This document shows positions 23,115 through 35,118 of a stretch of 64,000 nucleotides of DNA, in pieces. The DNA is taken from assembly GCF_021155775.2 (NCBI RefSeq), contig NC_060234.1, positions 4,307,283 to 4,371,282 of the forward strand. The letters are read 5' to 3'. The notes below the pieces were generated by a model. That model was not told the DNA's origin. It did not search any database and saw nothing but the letters and a program-made list of their open reading frames with translations. Position 1 is the first letter of the stretch; the number at the start of each line of letters is the position of its first letter. Origin of the DNA: Neodiprion pinetum. Lineage: Eukaryota > Arthropoda > Insecta > Hymenoptera > Diprionidae. The translations under genes and the position numbers were made by a program.

Positions 23115-26100
23115 CCAACTTGATATTTAACACCTCCAAGTTGGATCGTTGACCAAGAATTCGTAGAGCAGACCTCGCATACTTTATTAAGGTCATTTCT
23201 AATTCCCTCCAAGTATTTGCCCCTTGATGAATGGACTGGGTAAGAATACTAATCCAGTTTGGTATGCACAGTGCCGTAATAGTAGTCCAACGGTTTAGGA
23301 CAAACACATAGATAATCGTATATTTTAACGAGGAATCCAAGCCTCCAGATCGTGGGCTTACAAACGATCCACGAGACAAAGAGAAAGATAAAACAAACCG
23401 TGTCACCACACTCGCAAAGAGCGAAAGACACTTTTGCATCGTTAGCAGAAATGTCACATTCCAGGTGCACGCGGGGACTTTGGACCGGACCCAGGCAAAG
23501 CGTCTCGCTGTGATTGCTGGCCATCCGGTATACATGAGCCACGAACAATTTTCACACACCAAATGTCAGTGCATCCAGATTATCGCGAGACTTGAGATCC
23601 AGTCTGGCCTCTGATCCACATGTGGCGCGACTTGCTCGGTGATAACCCAACGATCAACTTACCATGAAATTTCAGGTATTTTCTGGCACAATTTCCAAAA
23701 ACGAATGATTGAACGAGCAGCCATTAATCACCCTAATAACCGATGATCAGGACACTGTGTTACCTCCTCTATTGGGTATATCTCATCTGTTGCACTCTAT
23801 GAATATGGATGCACTCGAGACAAACGAGTATCGTGGTGATACTAACATTAAATGTAGCTCGAGCAACGGTATTTACCAGCCTACCTGTGGATTCCGTAGG
23901 CACAATGTACCCGATGCCCAAGTTCCATGTCCCCGAAACTCTGAAAGCATGATCAAGAGTTTCACAATGCGTCTGACAACCAGATGGCACTTGCAGATAG
24001 CACCCGAGCGACTGTTACCTTGTAAAAAACCGATCAGCAAGTCTAAACGCGACGTGTGAACCACCCGATGGTAAGATCTACACCCAAACATCCAGTCGAC
24101 GGATTTGCTTTGACCTCGACCGTATTGTACCTATAAAATGCAAATGAAGAGTAATTTCATGGTTGAGTCTATTCATTACCCGATCCTCTTTCTAGCGATA
24201 ATCGCATCCTATACGAGAATTCGCGATTGGGTAAACGAAGAGGGCGGATCGGCAGTGAATAAAGAATGTGTCGGTAGTCAGGTTGAAATATGCATATCAG
24301 TGACTATAAATTGACGATATTTGAATTAACTGGTCAGTTTTCAGAGAAAATTAATTGGAGAAAATTGAAGTTTGATACAAAATGACTTTATCGTTGAACC
24401 CTGACAGTAGCAGCGTCACCATAACGATGTACAAATATAATTTGTCATTTCTTGGCGTTTGGCCCTTTCAAAAGAAGGGAATACGTTACACGATCCACTT
24501 GGGACTTATCCTTCTTACTCAGGTAATATTTTATCATCTCCATTACCACCGAGATGTAAACGACAGCCCAATGTTCCCAGGTGACGTTGGCCATACCAGA
24601 GTACATCGATTTGGCACTGAACATTGGAGACGTGGACAAAACGATCGAGAATCTCACCTGCGTCGTCACGGTGAACATGGTGATCGTCAAGCTGATCATT
24701 ATGCATATTCACAGGGACAGTATGGTTTCGTGCGTGAATTTGGTGGTGGCTGATTGGGACAGGATTCAAAGCGCCGAGGCTCGCAGGACGATGAAGAGAC
24801 ACCGATCTTGGAGCAAGGCTGTCTTTCTCGCCGCGATGTCCTTGCTGTACGTCAGTTATGCCATGTACATTGTCCTGGCGGTTACCGTGACGGCTACATC
24901 CAACTGCAGTGGAAGTAACGCGAATGGATCGTGCAAAATGCTTCCGATTCGAGCTAATTACCTGGTCAACACCGATTTATCACCGCTATACGAAATCGTT
25001 GTAGTCCTGCAGAGTGTCCAGGGAATGATCACATGCACTGCGAACTACGGAGTTGATACCTTTATGTTTTTCCTTACGATGCACGTTTGTGGACAGTTGG
25101 AAATTCTTCAGATTAATTTGCGCCGCTTCGTGTCAGCAGATGCTCCTCGGCCTAACATTTTAGATGCAAGAATTTTTCGAAAGAAGATACGCATCTTAAG
25201 CGAACGTCACTGCGAACTAGTTGATTTTTCCTTACATATCGAGGAAACTTTAAACGTCATCATACTTGGACTATTACTCTTCAGTTCCGTCCTGATCTGT
25301 CTAATAGGTGAGGAGACCATGGGAACTTGAGCCTTGGATGAACAGTTGTCAATTTGATGAGAACGTAACTTGACAAACGTTATTCCATTGGAAACAGCCA
25401 CTAAACTGTTTTCTTCATATCTGTCTTCGGTATCCACCATAATATTTTAATTCAAAGATAGTCATTTTGAGAAAAGTTGAGCGGATAAGAATAACTGTTA
25501 GAATGCTGTGCTGTTTGATGATAACAGATTTTCTTCTCGAGTCCTTGCAGCTACTTTTGCCAAAAACATAGTTTTTCCTGATCGGTAACTAGCTGGAAAG
25601 CGATAAGATGGTGACTATGTTTCGTGTGAAGTAAAAAGTTCGATTTAACGAAGTTCTCGTTTTCAGGGTTCCGGTTCATTTTGAGCGTTGAAAACGGAGA
25701 TCTGTTTGGTGCAGGAAAGTACATGTCGTACCTGACTGCGATACTGGGGCAGTTGTTCCTCTACTGCTTCGCCGGTGACTACCTTCAGAGTCAGAGTCTC
25801 GGCCTGGCTTCCGCAGCCTACGAAACTCACTGGTACAACTTGCCCCCAGATATTGCCCGCGACCTTCTCTTCGCGATGATTCGCGCCAAGAACCCGTTAC
25901 GTATATCGGCGGGAAAATTCTTCTTCATGACACTCGAGAGTTTCAAGGTCATCTTGAAAACTTCAGCGTCTTACTTGTCCCTCCTCCGCGTTATCGTCGA
26001 ACGATCTGCTTACAAGCCGAAATACTTCTGACGCCGGTATTGCACTTGCAAGATTGTACTGGGCGATTGTTTCTTATCCTCGTAGTCCCGTGAATTACAG

Positions 26101-27550
26101 TAATCTGAACACAGTGTATTGCAAGTGATTGTAATTGATTAGTGTAGAAGATAAAACACAAGTACATTACGTCAGGTTGATATTATTTAATAAACATTTC
26201 AAAATCGAGTCATAGTTATAGCACCCAAGTGTTTCTCGTCTTATAAGTTTTGGAAAACTTGTTTCTTCTTGTTTGATAATTGTCAAATATTTTATGCAAC
26301 ACTTAAACTGTGGAAAACGTGCCTTTTTTTTCTTTATCGAGAAAATTACCCTCAGATACTACACAAAGAACATTGATTTTCAGTTCTGTAGATACGAAGT
26401 TCTGCTAATCGTTTCTATAGTTATAGATCTAAAGTTTTGATTCAACTTTCCGAAACTAAAAACTATCGAGCTTCTTCAAAACTGTCCACCAACTGGTATT
26501 CAAAGGCTTTTGAGACTTTTATAAAGAATTTTATTTTCATGGTAACGGTTAGAAATTTTTTTAACCGTGTTCTAGTTAGCAATCGATAACCCTAAAAAAT
26601 CTCTCGAGTCACATTCTCGGCTTCGATCTCATAACAGTAATTTAAAATTCATAATCGCTAATCCTGTGATCGTTCTAAAAACCGCTGCATTAGACCTGGG
26701 TTAGAATAAAATTTTTAATATACTCACAGGTAGGGGTTAAATTGAAGATATCGAAATATATTTTAAGAAGACGATAACCAACAATATCACCTTTAACTCA
26801 AAGTCAACAACAACGCGCCGCATAATGAAATTACATGCAATCAAATGGTGAACTTTGAATCTTGTGATTCCATTCGTCAATTCTAGGGTTTTAAGCTGAC
26901 AATGAACCGTATTGCAAGTAATATCTACCATGAATCTGAATAACCCGTGGCCATACTCTAAGTAAATGCCTTACGAGTTAAGTGTAATATTACAACGGGT
27001 GCATAGAAAAACAAACATCGAGTGTACACGATTCGTAAATTCTTTTTCCACAGTCTGAAACAGGATTGTTTTAACAACAATGTTCGTTGACGCAGCAACT
27101 TTATTCATTTTCTGACATATGAAAGCTATTATACGTATTTTATATACGATGACTTCTAGATCAGAAAACTGGGGCAAAACGGGTGATTTCACTCTCAGTA
27201 GCAATACATATATGTATATCTTCCAGGGTGAAAGTGCCGCCTGATGACACCGTTTTCATGTAGGAGCGATTAGGCAATTTCATCGTGATAGAATTGCACA
27301 ATTTTCAGTATAACAAAAAAAAAATACTCCGAGGCTAAAATATCTTCATCTCCTAACATCTGTGTCCCGGTTAAGGCATTGCAAAGCGTGAAGCACCATC
27401 CGTTTAGCATCTGCCAGTCGTCTCGAAGCAGGACATTATACCTCGTAACGTCAGTCGACTGTGAAACAACAATCTCTGCGACTAATGTTGCGAGAGAACC
27501 GTTACACCACACGTTATTTGATATGCGACAGAAATAAAAAATGTATCGAA
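23115..27550 (+). repeat. Segmental duplication, copy B (intact odorant receptor gene)
   Basis: Direct counterpart of 18605-22844. It includes the well conserved block 23305-23690, the 5' flank of the receptor (24060-24380), the receptor gene, and the minus-strand open segment near 27360-27510. About 270 bp (22845-23114) separate the two copies. DNA from 26200 to 27350 is AT-rich with nothing else recognisable. Confidence 0.8.
24382..26031 (+). CDS. Odorant receptor (insect 7tm_6 family), 410 aa
   Basis: Three exons join in phase: 24382-24522, 24581-25307 and 25667-26031 (1,233 nt with TGA). Intron 1 is only 58 bp. A 410-aa length is typical for insect odorant receptors. The protein starts MTLSLNPDSSSVTITM, has several hydrophobic spans (for example near LGLILLTQ, VFLAAMSLLYVSYAMYIVL, VIILGLLLFSSVLICLI, MSYLTAILGQLFLYCFAGDY) and ends with the family's conserved C-terminal region: LQSQSLGLASAAYETHWYNL, RAKNPLRISAGKFFFM and the SFKVILKTSASYLSLLR helix. 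Such receptors form ligand-gated channels with Orco in olfactory neurons. It is a tuning-type receptor, not Orco; the ligand cannot be predicted. AATAAA is at about 26189. A degraded second copy lies 3.5 kb upstream. Confidence 0.92.
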
Positions 27551-29675
27551 AGCCTCTTGAAAATTCACCTTAGGTCAACCCACGTACGAATCCTTTACAA
27601 AAATCCTTACAGAAAGTGCCGGCGGCCATTAGTTCGATGGAAATTGGATCAAATTTCTACAAACGTCGATCGTGAATTTGAATCGGTTTAGTCTGATAGG
27701 AGTATACTGATGGTTCCGTCTCATCTCAGTATTCTCCGCTTGAATTAAGTAGGGAGGTGAGCATTTGAATCGTTGCACCTTGCCATTGGTCTTAATCCAG
27801 ATCAGTGTAAACGAAGATATTACGGACGTTGCAAATGATGAAGATAAACTCTTTAGGAACTCCGTACTAACATGGCCAACATTTGTTCACAGAACGGTAA
27901 CGGATCACGAAATTGATTCAGCGCATATTTTATCCTCAAACTCTAATGATATTTGAAGTGAGAAAAATGTAATTTTCAAAAGAAACGATGTGTTTGGCTT
28001 GGGTGTCATTTATTCAGAGTAGGGTGGAATTCAGATTTAAGTTATGCTTGAAAACAAAGATTTTCTACGTTAATTTTTTGAATTGGCATAAAGTCTTTGC
28101 TATTTTTGATTACTGTTCACCGTATTGTATTTTCTATTTCAAACGCAATGAAAATACATTGATAAATCATTATTTTGACTCGACATTTGAAACCAATGAT
28201 CTGGAAAAAGTGAGTTTACCAATTTGCGAAACGATTTTTTTGCATGTCTACCGGTTTGGAAAAAGGAAATTCATTGACTACTTACATTCGATATTATGAA
28301 TTTTACTAATTACTAACAATGTTAAATAAAAATCCAGTGATATATTTGTTTTGGCAACTTTTTCACAGATTTCTTTCACCCCGTGACGCCGATAGAAGGC
28401 CGAGAGTTTTTGCTACTTGTGCATGATACTAGAACGTAGTTTCACTCCAATTATCGTTTTTCTCCGTTCTTATTATTGTTCCTGGAATCTACGCCTCGCG
28501 AACAACGTAGTCCAGTCTTGTTATTAAAGTAACGATTTTTCCAGATGGATGGGTGCACTGTTACTCTCCCGATCTTTGTACCATCACACTTCTCGGTGCA
28601 GTGTATTCTAGGGAATCGCAAGAAGTTTCTAGCCCTGAAGTAAAAAGAAGCCATCCTTCGAAATCGGCCAAGAAGTCTAAGCATGGGTTGAAAATTCATT
28701 AACAGTGCAAGTCTTTTCTTTCAGAGTTATTATCAGTGCAACACATTGAGAAATAATGTTTTGGAAACCAATGAATCTGCTATTCAAGTGCAACATGATG
28801 GAAAAACACTTGAGACCGGAACGGAATACCGGAACAGTGGAACTGCCGAGTCATTCCATGGCCACGAAATATGTGGACCTGAAAAATTGGGCGTTTTATT
28901 GACGTTACAAGGTCACGGCAAGGGGGACGCATTCGTAAAGTTCTCCTCAAATTCACCGTGTCCATGTCTCGTTCAGGCTGTAAAAAGTACCAATGTGAGG
29001 TAAGAGTGATCAGCCTTGTGCCACTCGGAGTTTACTGACAAAAACTCCCTGAGTACTTTTTTACTAACAGGAAATTGGTTCAGGACCGGATTGTTGAGGA
29101 AATCACCACGCTGATCGGAAGATTTGTTTCAATTTACTCGATTGACTTTTTATATATAAGTAAATATCGAATCATCAGAATTATTGTGTCATTAGATAAG
29201 TGAGATTTTGAGATGTGGCCATGATTGATACTGTGTACCAATGTGGTGTATCAATTGGTGGCTGTGAATTTAATAAACTTGTCCTGCAGTGAATAAAGGC
29301 GTACCCCACCATCCGGTCTGACTGTTAGTTAACTTTCTAGTACTAAAGTCCCACTCCAGCCTTAGTCCGTCCTTATAAATATGAAGTTTACTACATCACA
29401 ATATTCAGTATTGATAATCTAACCAATCAGTAATTGAGTGATTAGTTAATTGGATGAAGTTGAAGTGTATAACGCGAATGAATTCGTTATCCCTTACCGT
29501 CAAATCGGTTTTAGCGTTCCTTATCAACGACCATTACAAATAGCTGAAACCATCGAAGCAGTGATCCTCTGAAATCTCACTGAAAAAAATACTTGAAAAG
29601 TAGTCGCCAAGGTCCAACTTTCGTTCAAGGCCACCCTCGTCATCTTGGGGATATTAATTCTATCAAAACTTTCTA
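27551..29675. other. Intergenic stretch without a recognisable gene
   Basis: AT-rich DNA between the receptor duplication and the first sulfotransferase. Short ORFs (for example 27988-28299 and 28746-29003) have no motif or splice context. The promoter of the downstream sulfotransferase must lie at its right end, but no core element is clear. Confidence 0.5.
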
Positions 29676-32164
29676 ATGGCCCCTCAAATCCAACCCGTCG
29701 ATGGAGAACTGGGAGAGATCTTGAAGAATACCTTTACCAACGACTTCCGTTTTGGATACGTCACTGTCGATGGCGTCTGCTTGCCGAAATATTACGAGAC
29801 ATTTGCCGAGGCCATTGAGAACTTCGAAGTACGCGATGACGATATTTGGGTCTGCAGCTTCCCAAAGACCGGTGAGGACACAAATTCATCCTATGAACAT
29901 TATTTCGAATTGCAAGGGTCGAAAGCTTTCCAGTAACTCTAGCATCCCAACAGTAAACGTTTGAAACGTGGTCAGTCAAGGTCTGTTTAGCGCGAAAAAT
30001 TCATCGCCATTGCTTCACATCCACAAAGACGTTTGACCCGACCTAGAAATGAACTTTTCTTCTTATTATAATAATTTGGTTACAAATTTGTCCAGGTACA
30101 ACATGGACGCAGGAAATGGTCTGGTGCATAGCGAACGACTTGGACTTCGAAGGTGGCAAGGTGGTTCTCTCGGAGAGATTTCCGTTCCTGGAGTAAGTGG
30201 AACACTTCTTAAGGGGTCAGGATGGCGCGGTTTTCACTCACATCACTTTGCTTTCCAACAGTTTCACTCCTCTCTTCGACTACAGGGAGATCGCGAAACG
30301 TGTCCCGGGTCACGATCTGCCTGAGCTGGTCGTGGACAGTGTGAATTTCATCAGGAAATTGCCCAGCCCTCGTTACATCAAGACCCACCTTCCTTTCCAA
30401 ATACTTCCCCGGCAGATAAGAAACGGGGAAAAGAAGCCAAAGATCATTTACGTTGCTCGCAACCCTAAGGACACATGCGTATCGTACTGTCATCACTGCA
30501 AACTGCTCGAAGGATATCGCGGCAGCTTCGACGACTTTTGCAAGCTCTTCCTCGCTGACAAAGGTATGTATAAAAGGGTGGAGGTAAGAAATGAGAAAAA
30601 CCGAAAATCAGAATGGCCAGAATTCCGAATTTAATAAACTCGAATAACAAATATGAGAGAACAGATACTATCAGAAATTTTAAGTCCCTAATGGTGCCCA
30701 ATAAAAAGCTGCAGTTTACCTAAAATGTATTTAGTAGAGTTTTTATTATTATCCGAACTCACTTACTTCAGAAAACGTTCAGAAATCCAAGAATTCAGAG
30801 GTGCAGAATTTCATAATGTATAGAGCCAATGTTCCAGAAAACGAATTTGTAGAAAGTTTCGTATTCTCAAACGTCCAAATATTATAAAAATAAAAGTTAG
30901 ATTTTGATCATCTAGAAACGGCGGAAAACAGATATCCGGAATGTAGAAGGGTCATTATTCAGAAGCGTACAATTCGGAAAGATCGGTATTCCGAAGGTAA
31001 CCGTATAGATGTCTTACCACCAGAATTTCACATTCCGAGTCTATCCAACTAATCCGTTTTGACTTGTAAATTGTTTTATATACAGAATCAAACAAATTTT
31101 TACTCAATACTTAATAAAGAAGTGAAAGGCCTTAATTAAGGGGGAAAATAAGTTTAGGACTACGTTTTTTCGAGTGATTTCTATGAATTTTTTTCGCAAG
31201 AAAAAAATGTATATTATTTATTGAAATTTCGAGAACATCTTATACATGTATTCAAGTAAATATCGTAATTTTTTTTCAAGTATTTGGTCCGAAAATGTGG
31301 AGGATATTAGCTGCCACCCATCGGTGGTCGTCATCATCAGACGTAACTTGTTTGTGTACATTCTAGAGGTCACAGTTTTCGTCTGAAATCAATAGGGTTT
31401 AAAATTTAGTTTAAGGACATGTCTTTATTCTACACGAAATAAAGTTCCCCCAAAAAAGTTGAAAATTACATTTTTTAGAGGTGTTTAAACACAAGAGCAT
31501 AATTATTGTGAGCTTCTTTTGTTTCTCGTTTTTAGTCAATTATGCACCGTTTTGGAAGCACGTGCTCGGATTTTGGGAGAAAAGGAATGACGAGAATATG
31601 CTGTTCCTAAAGTATCAGGATATGAAGGCGGTGAGTAATTCATATACACCCGGTATTGATAAAATGTTTTGTACAAAAATTGAGTGAAATTCATGCAGTG
31701 TCTTTTCCAAGCGCTGAAAGCGAAAATTTTGAGTTCCTGACATACCTCCGCTTATCTGATTAACTGCTTCCTGCTTCTGATTACAAGACTGACGGATGCG
31801 TGTAATTAAAAAAAATAAATAAATAAATAAATAAATCGATTAATTAACCGCTTCTTTTTTGGGACGATAGGATTTGCCATCTGTGATAAGAAAAACTGCC
31901 GAATTTCTCGGGAAGGTCTTGACCAATGAACAACTCACGCTTCTCACCAATCACTTGAGCTTCGCCAGCATGAAAGCGAATCCTGCGGTGAACTACGAAG
32001 ACGTTATTGAATTCAACAAGGAGCTGAAGCTCATCGATTATGACGGAAAGTTCATGCGGAGTGGTACAGTCGATCAGTGGAAGGGACAGATGAGTTCCGA
32101 AGTTATAAAGCAGTTCGATGATTGGATTAACGAGAATTTGAAAGATACTGGCCTTTCGCTGTGA
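29676..32164 (+). CDS. Cytosolic sulfotransferase, copy 1, 327 aa
   Basis: Five exons in phase: 29676-29871, 30096-30192, 30262-30563, 31536-31630 and 31871-32164 (984 nt). It transfers sulfonate from PAPS to small acceptors such as phenols, alcohols or steroids; the acceptor is unknown. The PAPS 5'-phosphosulfate loop is FPKTGTTW (residues 62-69), split by intron 1. The catalytic His is H140 in YIKTHLP. The 3'-phosphate binding stretch is ARNPKDTCVSY, and the C-terminal PAPS element appears as FMRSGTVDQWKG, where vertebrate SULTs have RKGxxGDWK. There is no signal peptide, so it should be cytosolic. AATAAA lies at about 32358. The (AAAT)n tract at 31808 is in intron 4. A paralogue with identical exon lengths follows at 35119. 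Confidence 0.93.
31808..31836. repeat. (AAAT)n microsatellite
   Basis: About seven AAAT units inside intron 4 of sulfotransferase copy 1, about 35 bp before the exon 5 acceptor. Confidence 0.9.
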
Positions 32165-33200
32165 ACCCGGAACTCCGATTCCGTGGCCAAATTTTGTAAT
32201 TATTTGTACGATTCGTGATAGTGTAGAAATATGAAAAATTTTGTAGTTTTATCGAGGTATGAAGCACAAAAGAAAAACGGATTTTGTCAATAGTTTGGGA
32301 TTATCAAATCCGGTCAACGTTAAGTCGTTCAATCAAGTGACAAGCTAAACTCTGGAGAATAAACGTGAGATGTCGAATTTACCAAGGTGACTTTATTAAC
32401 AAAAAAAATTTCAAGAATAAGGAATGTGAAGAATAATAACTCAAAATGGCATTGAGAAGGAATTCAAATTTACAAAAGTTTATTCTGCTCTTTAACTATA
32501 ATAGCAATAGTCGAACAAAGCAGCTATTCACACTAAGAAGTCGATGCATTGACGTCCGCATGGTTTTGGACTCTCGGCAAAAGTTGTGAACGGTTGTCTA
32601 TTATCTGGCACTCCATCCGAATGAGTAATTAGTTGCATATTAATGGAATAAAAATCTATTTGAGGAATAAATGTTACTCTTTCGTTTACAACAAACGGTA
32701 CGAAATGTAAATTTAAACCACAGCGTGCATTGTTGGACGAACTATCAATGAATTAACTGTGAATTACAAACTAGAGGTTTCATTGGCAATTAGAAAGAAA
32801 ATCTTTCACAAAAATGTTTTTAAAACAATTCTAATTAGAGTTGACGTTCGTAATTCGAATAAATTGTATGCTGAATACCATTGCGTTTTTTAATTGAAGA
32901 ACGTGTATTTTAAAATTATTATTGTGCATAATTAGTAGTTTGAAAATGTTTATTTTGAAATTTTGTATTTGAACACAACTTGATTACATTTGACGACAGT
33001 CAAATTTTATAAAAAATGGTAAAACGCCGATGTTTAATTAATACTAAATTACGTTTCACATTGTATGAAAGTGTGGAATTGACAAAAGTGTTTGGACAAA
33101 TTTTAAATTTACAACAAATTGTATACAAACAGTTGCAATACGCCGTAATATGCCAAAATGGACGCGACAAAGTTTTACTCAAACATTATTCGTACCAGTG

Positions 33201-33278
33201 ACGTACGGCGTGATACGATTACGTTTAAAATCATCACTGACCTCAATAGTTTGTCTTTGTATAAAATGGGATTCAATG
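33201..33278 (+). repeat. Direct repeat, left copy
   Basis: Matches 34000-34077 in the same orientation: a GGCGTGAT.CGATTACGTT core, then AAAATCATCACTGA and a shared end ATGGGATTCAATG. About 80-85% identical by eye. Confidence 0.75.
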
Positions 33279-33289
33279 AGCTGCAGTTC

Positions 33290-33900
33290 AAGGATCATTG
33301 ATAGATAAATAAATGGATGCGTTTATTGGATACAGAAATAAATACAGAATAAAGAATAAGATAGAGAAATAATGAATTGAAAAAATAAACAAATTAATAA
33401 ATAAACAAATCATAAGTAAATAAATAAGTAAAGAGGTTAAAACATGAGCAAAGATATAAGAGAATAGATAGAAGTAACGTAACATTAATGAGAACAGAAG
33501 AATTTATTAATCGATTTGTCAGGTGTAAGAATAAATATATAAAACCGACATTCGCGAACGACAGAAAAGAGTAAATAATATAAAATAAAGACATACCGCA
33601 AATATTTGAGCATTACACTCAGAAGACGTTTAGAAAAATAAATTAAACCACGTAGACGAGTAACTAAATACACGAGTGACAGAAATGTAATAAAATAAAC
33701 AAATAAGTTAATAAATAAAACAAATTAAGTGAATAAATAAATAAACTGGCTAGGGCGAATATTTTGTCTCGTGCAATAGTAAAAAGAAGACTAGTTTACA
33801 GTAGAGGTACATTACGAAGAAGGAAATAAAATAGTATAGAATAAAATGAAATAAAATAACTATGAAATAAAGAGAAGAGACACGCTACTGGATAGAATTG
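33290..33900. repeat. A-rich degenerate tetranucleotide stretch
   Basis: Repeated AAATAAAT, AAATAAAC and GAAATAAA motifs with strong A over T strand bias on the plus strand. Long minus-strand ORFs here (Tyr/Leu/Phe-rich) are artefacts of this composition. Confidence 0.7.
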
Positions 33901-33999
33901 AACCGTAGCTGTTCGATTTTTGAGTAATGAAGATAAAGCTTGGCTGGAACGAATTGAGAGATAGTATAAACTACCGATCAAACGATTACGGTGAAAATT

Positions 34000-34077
34000 A
34001 CGCGTGGCGTGATGCGATTACGTTCAAAATCATCACTGATCTCAATAATTTGTTTCCGAACGAAATGGGATTCAATG
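34000..34077 (+). repeat. Direct repeat, right copy
   Basis: Counterpart of 33201-33278; the two enclose the A-rich tetranucleotide stretch. Confidence 0.75.
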
Positions 34078-35118
34078 TAAAACGTTTGATAAAACGATCA
34101 CGGTGAATCCCAGTAAAACAACCATTAAAAGAAGATTAAAAATGAGACAATCTGTTATAATCCGCAATCTAGTGACCTTAATGTGTCTACCAAATATCGT
34201 CGTCGGCATTTCATGGATGAATGACAATTTGTATCGTTCATGACTGATGATGCAATCAAGAGTCAGTGGCGTCGTGCATGTGATACGAGACACAGACGAT
34301 AAATGAAGACCGGGATAATTCTGCAATCGTGTTTAAATTTTATGTGACGTCACATTTCGAGGAAAAAAGGTTTGCCGTTGCAGTAAAGTAGATTGATAAT
34401 AATTATCGCACATCACATTGCTTACTTCATTTTTAATCGTATCGAAAGCTGAAAAGCACGCGTTATCTCATTACTCACATTAGTTTTGCAACATGCCGCT
34501 TTTATCTTTATAACGATTAAACGATTGCAAGCAATACGTATAATTACCGCCAGCAACAAACTCTATTTATAACATGTAATTGAGAACCTCTTTGGGGATA
34601 AAACCACTAATGGTGCTACCAATCTTTCATTTATTGCAAGTCGTGACTTGATCTGCGTGGAAGCTGATTACTCTCCCGATAAATAAACGGTTGAAAAAGC
34701 TCCCAGGATTTGCGGTCAATAACTGCAAACTAATTAATTGGAGCATGAATTGACGATTAGTCTCGTCACTTCGCTTTATCATCGACAGTTACTCGATATA
34801 AATTGTTTTTCTCGTCTTCATACGAATCTCGAGTCTCGCCGAGTGCGCATTTTCTTCGTCGATCGCTATTATTTGGCCGCTTTTTCAGCGGTGAAAACGG
34901 ACGTCCGTACGTCCGTATTGTTCCTGAGAATAAGTTGTTCAAGGTGTTTTGCGAAGGTGTTGAATAGTGGTAAGTCGGTTGGGATTTTTTTAAACACTAC
35001 TAAATTCAGATTTGATAGGATTTGTAACCCGTTATTAACTCGACTGTGAATCGACTCGTGAATCGCAAGTTGGTTTTTTGATCCGATAAACGTTTCCCGC
35101 TTCAAGAGAGAAGCCAAT

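Larger units (their letters stand above)
32165..35118. other. Intergenic stretch between the sulfotransferases
   Basis: AT-rich DNA. It holds an A-rich degenerate AAAT-type stretch (33290-33900) bracketed by two 78-bp direct repeats. No ORF with coding character was found. The 5' leader of sulfotransferase copy 2 lies at the right end. Confidence 0.55.

Noticed and set aside
23092..23562. 156-codon minus-strand ORF as an odorant receptor exon
   Set aside because: No 7tm_6 motif. The counterpart in copy A stops early, and two other frames of the same block are equally open.
33288..33594. Tyr/Leu/Phe-rich minus-strand ORFs as membrane proteins
   Set aside because: They are translations of the A-rich AAAT-type repeat on the complementary strand.
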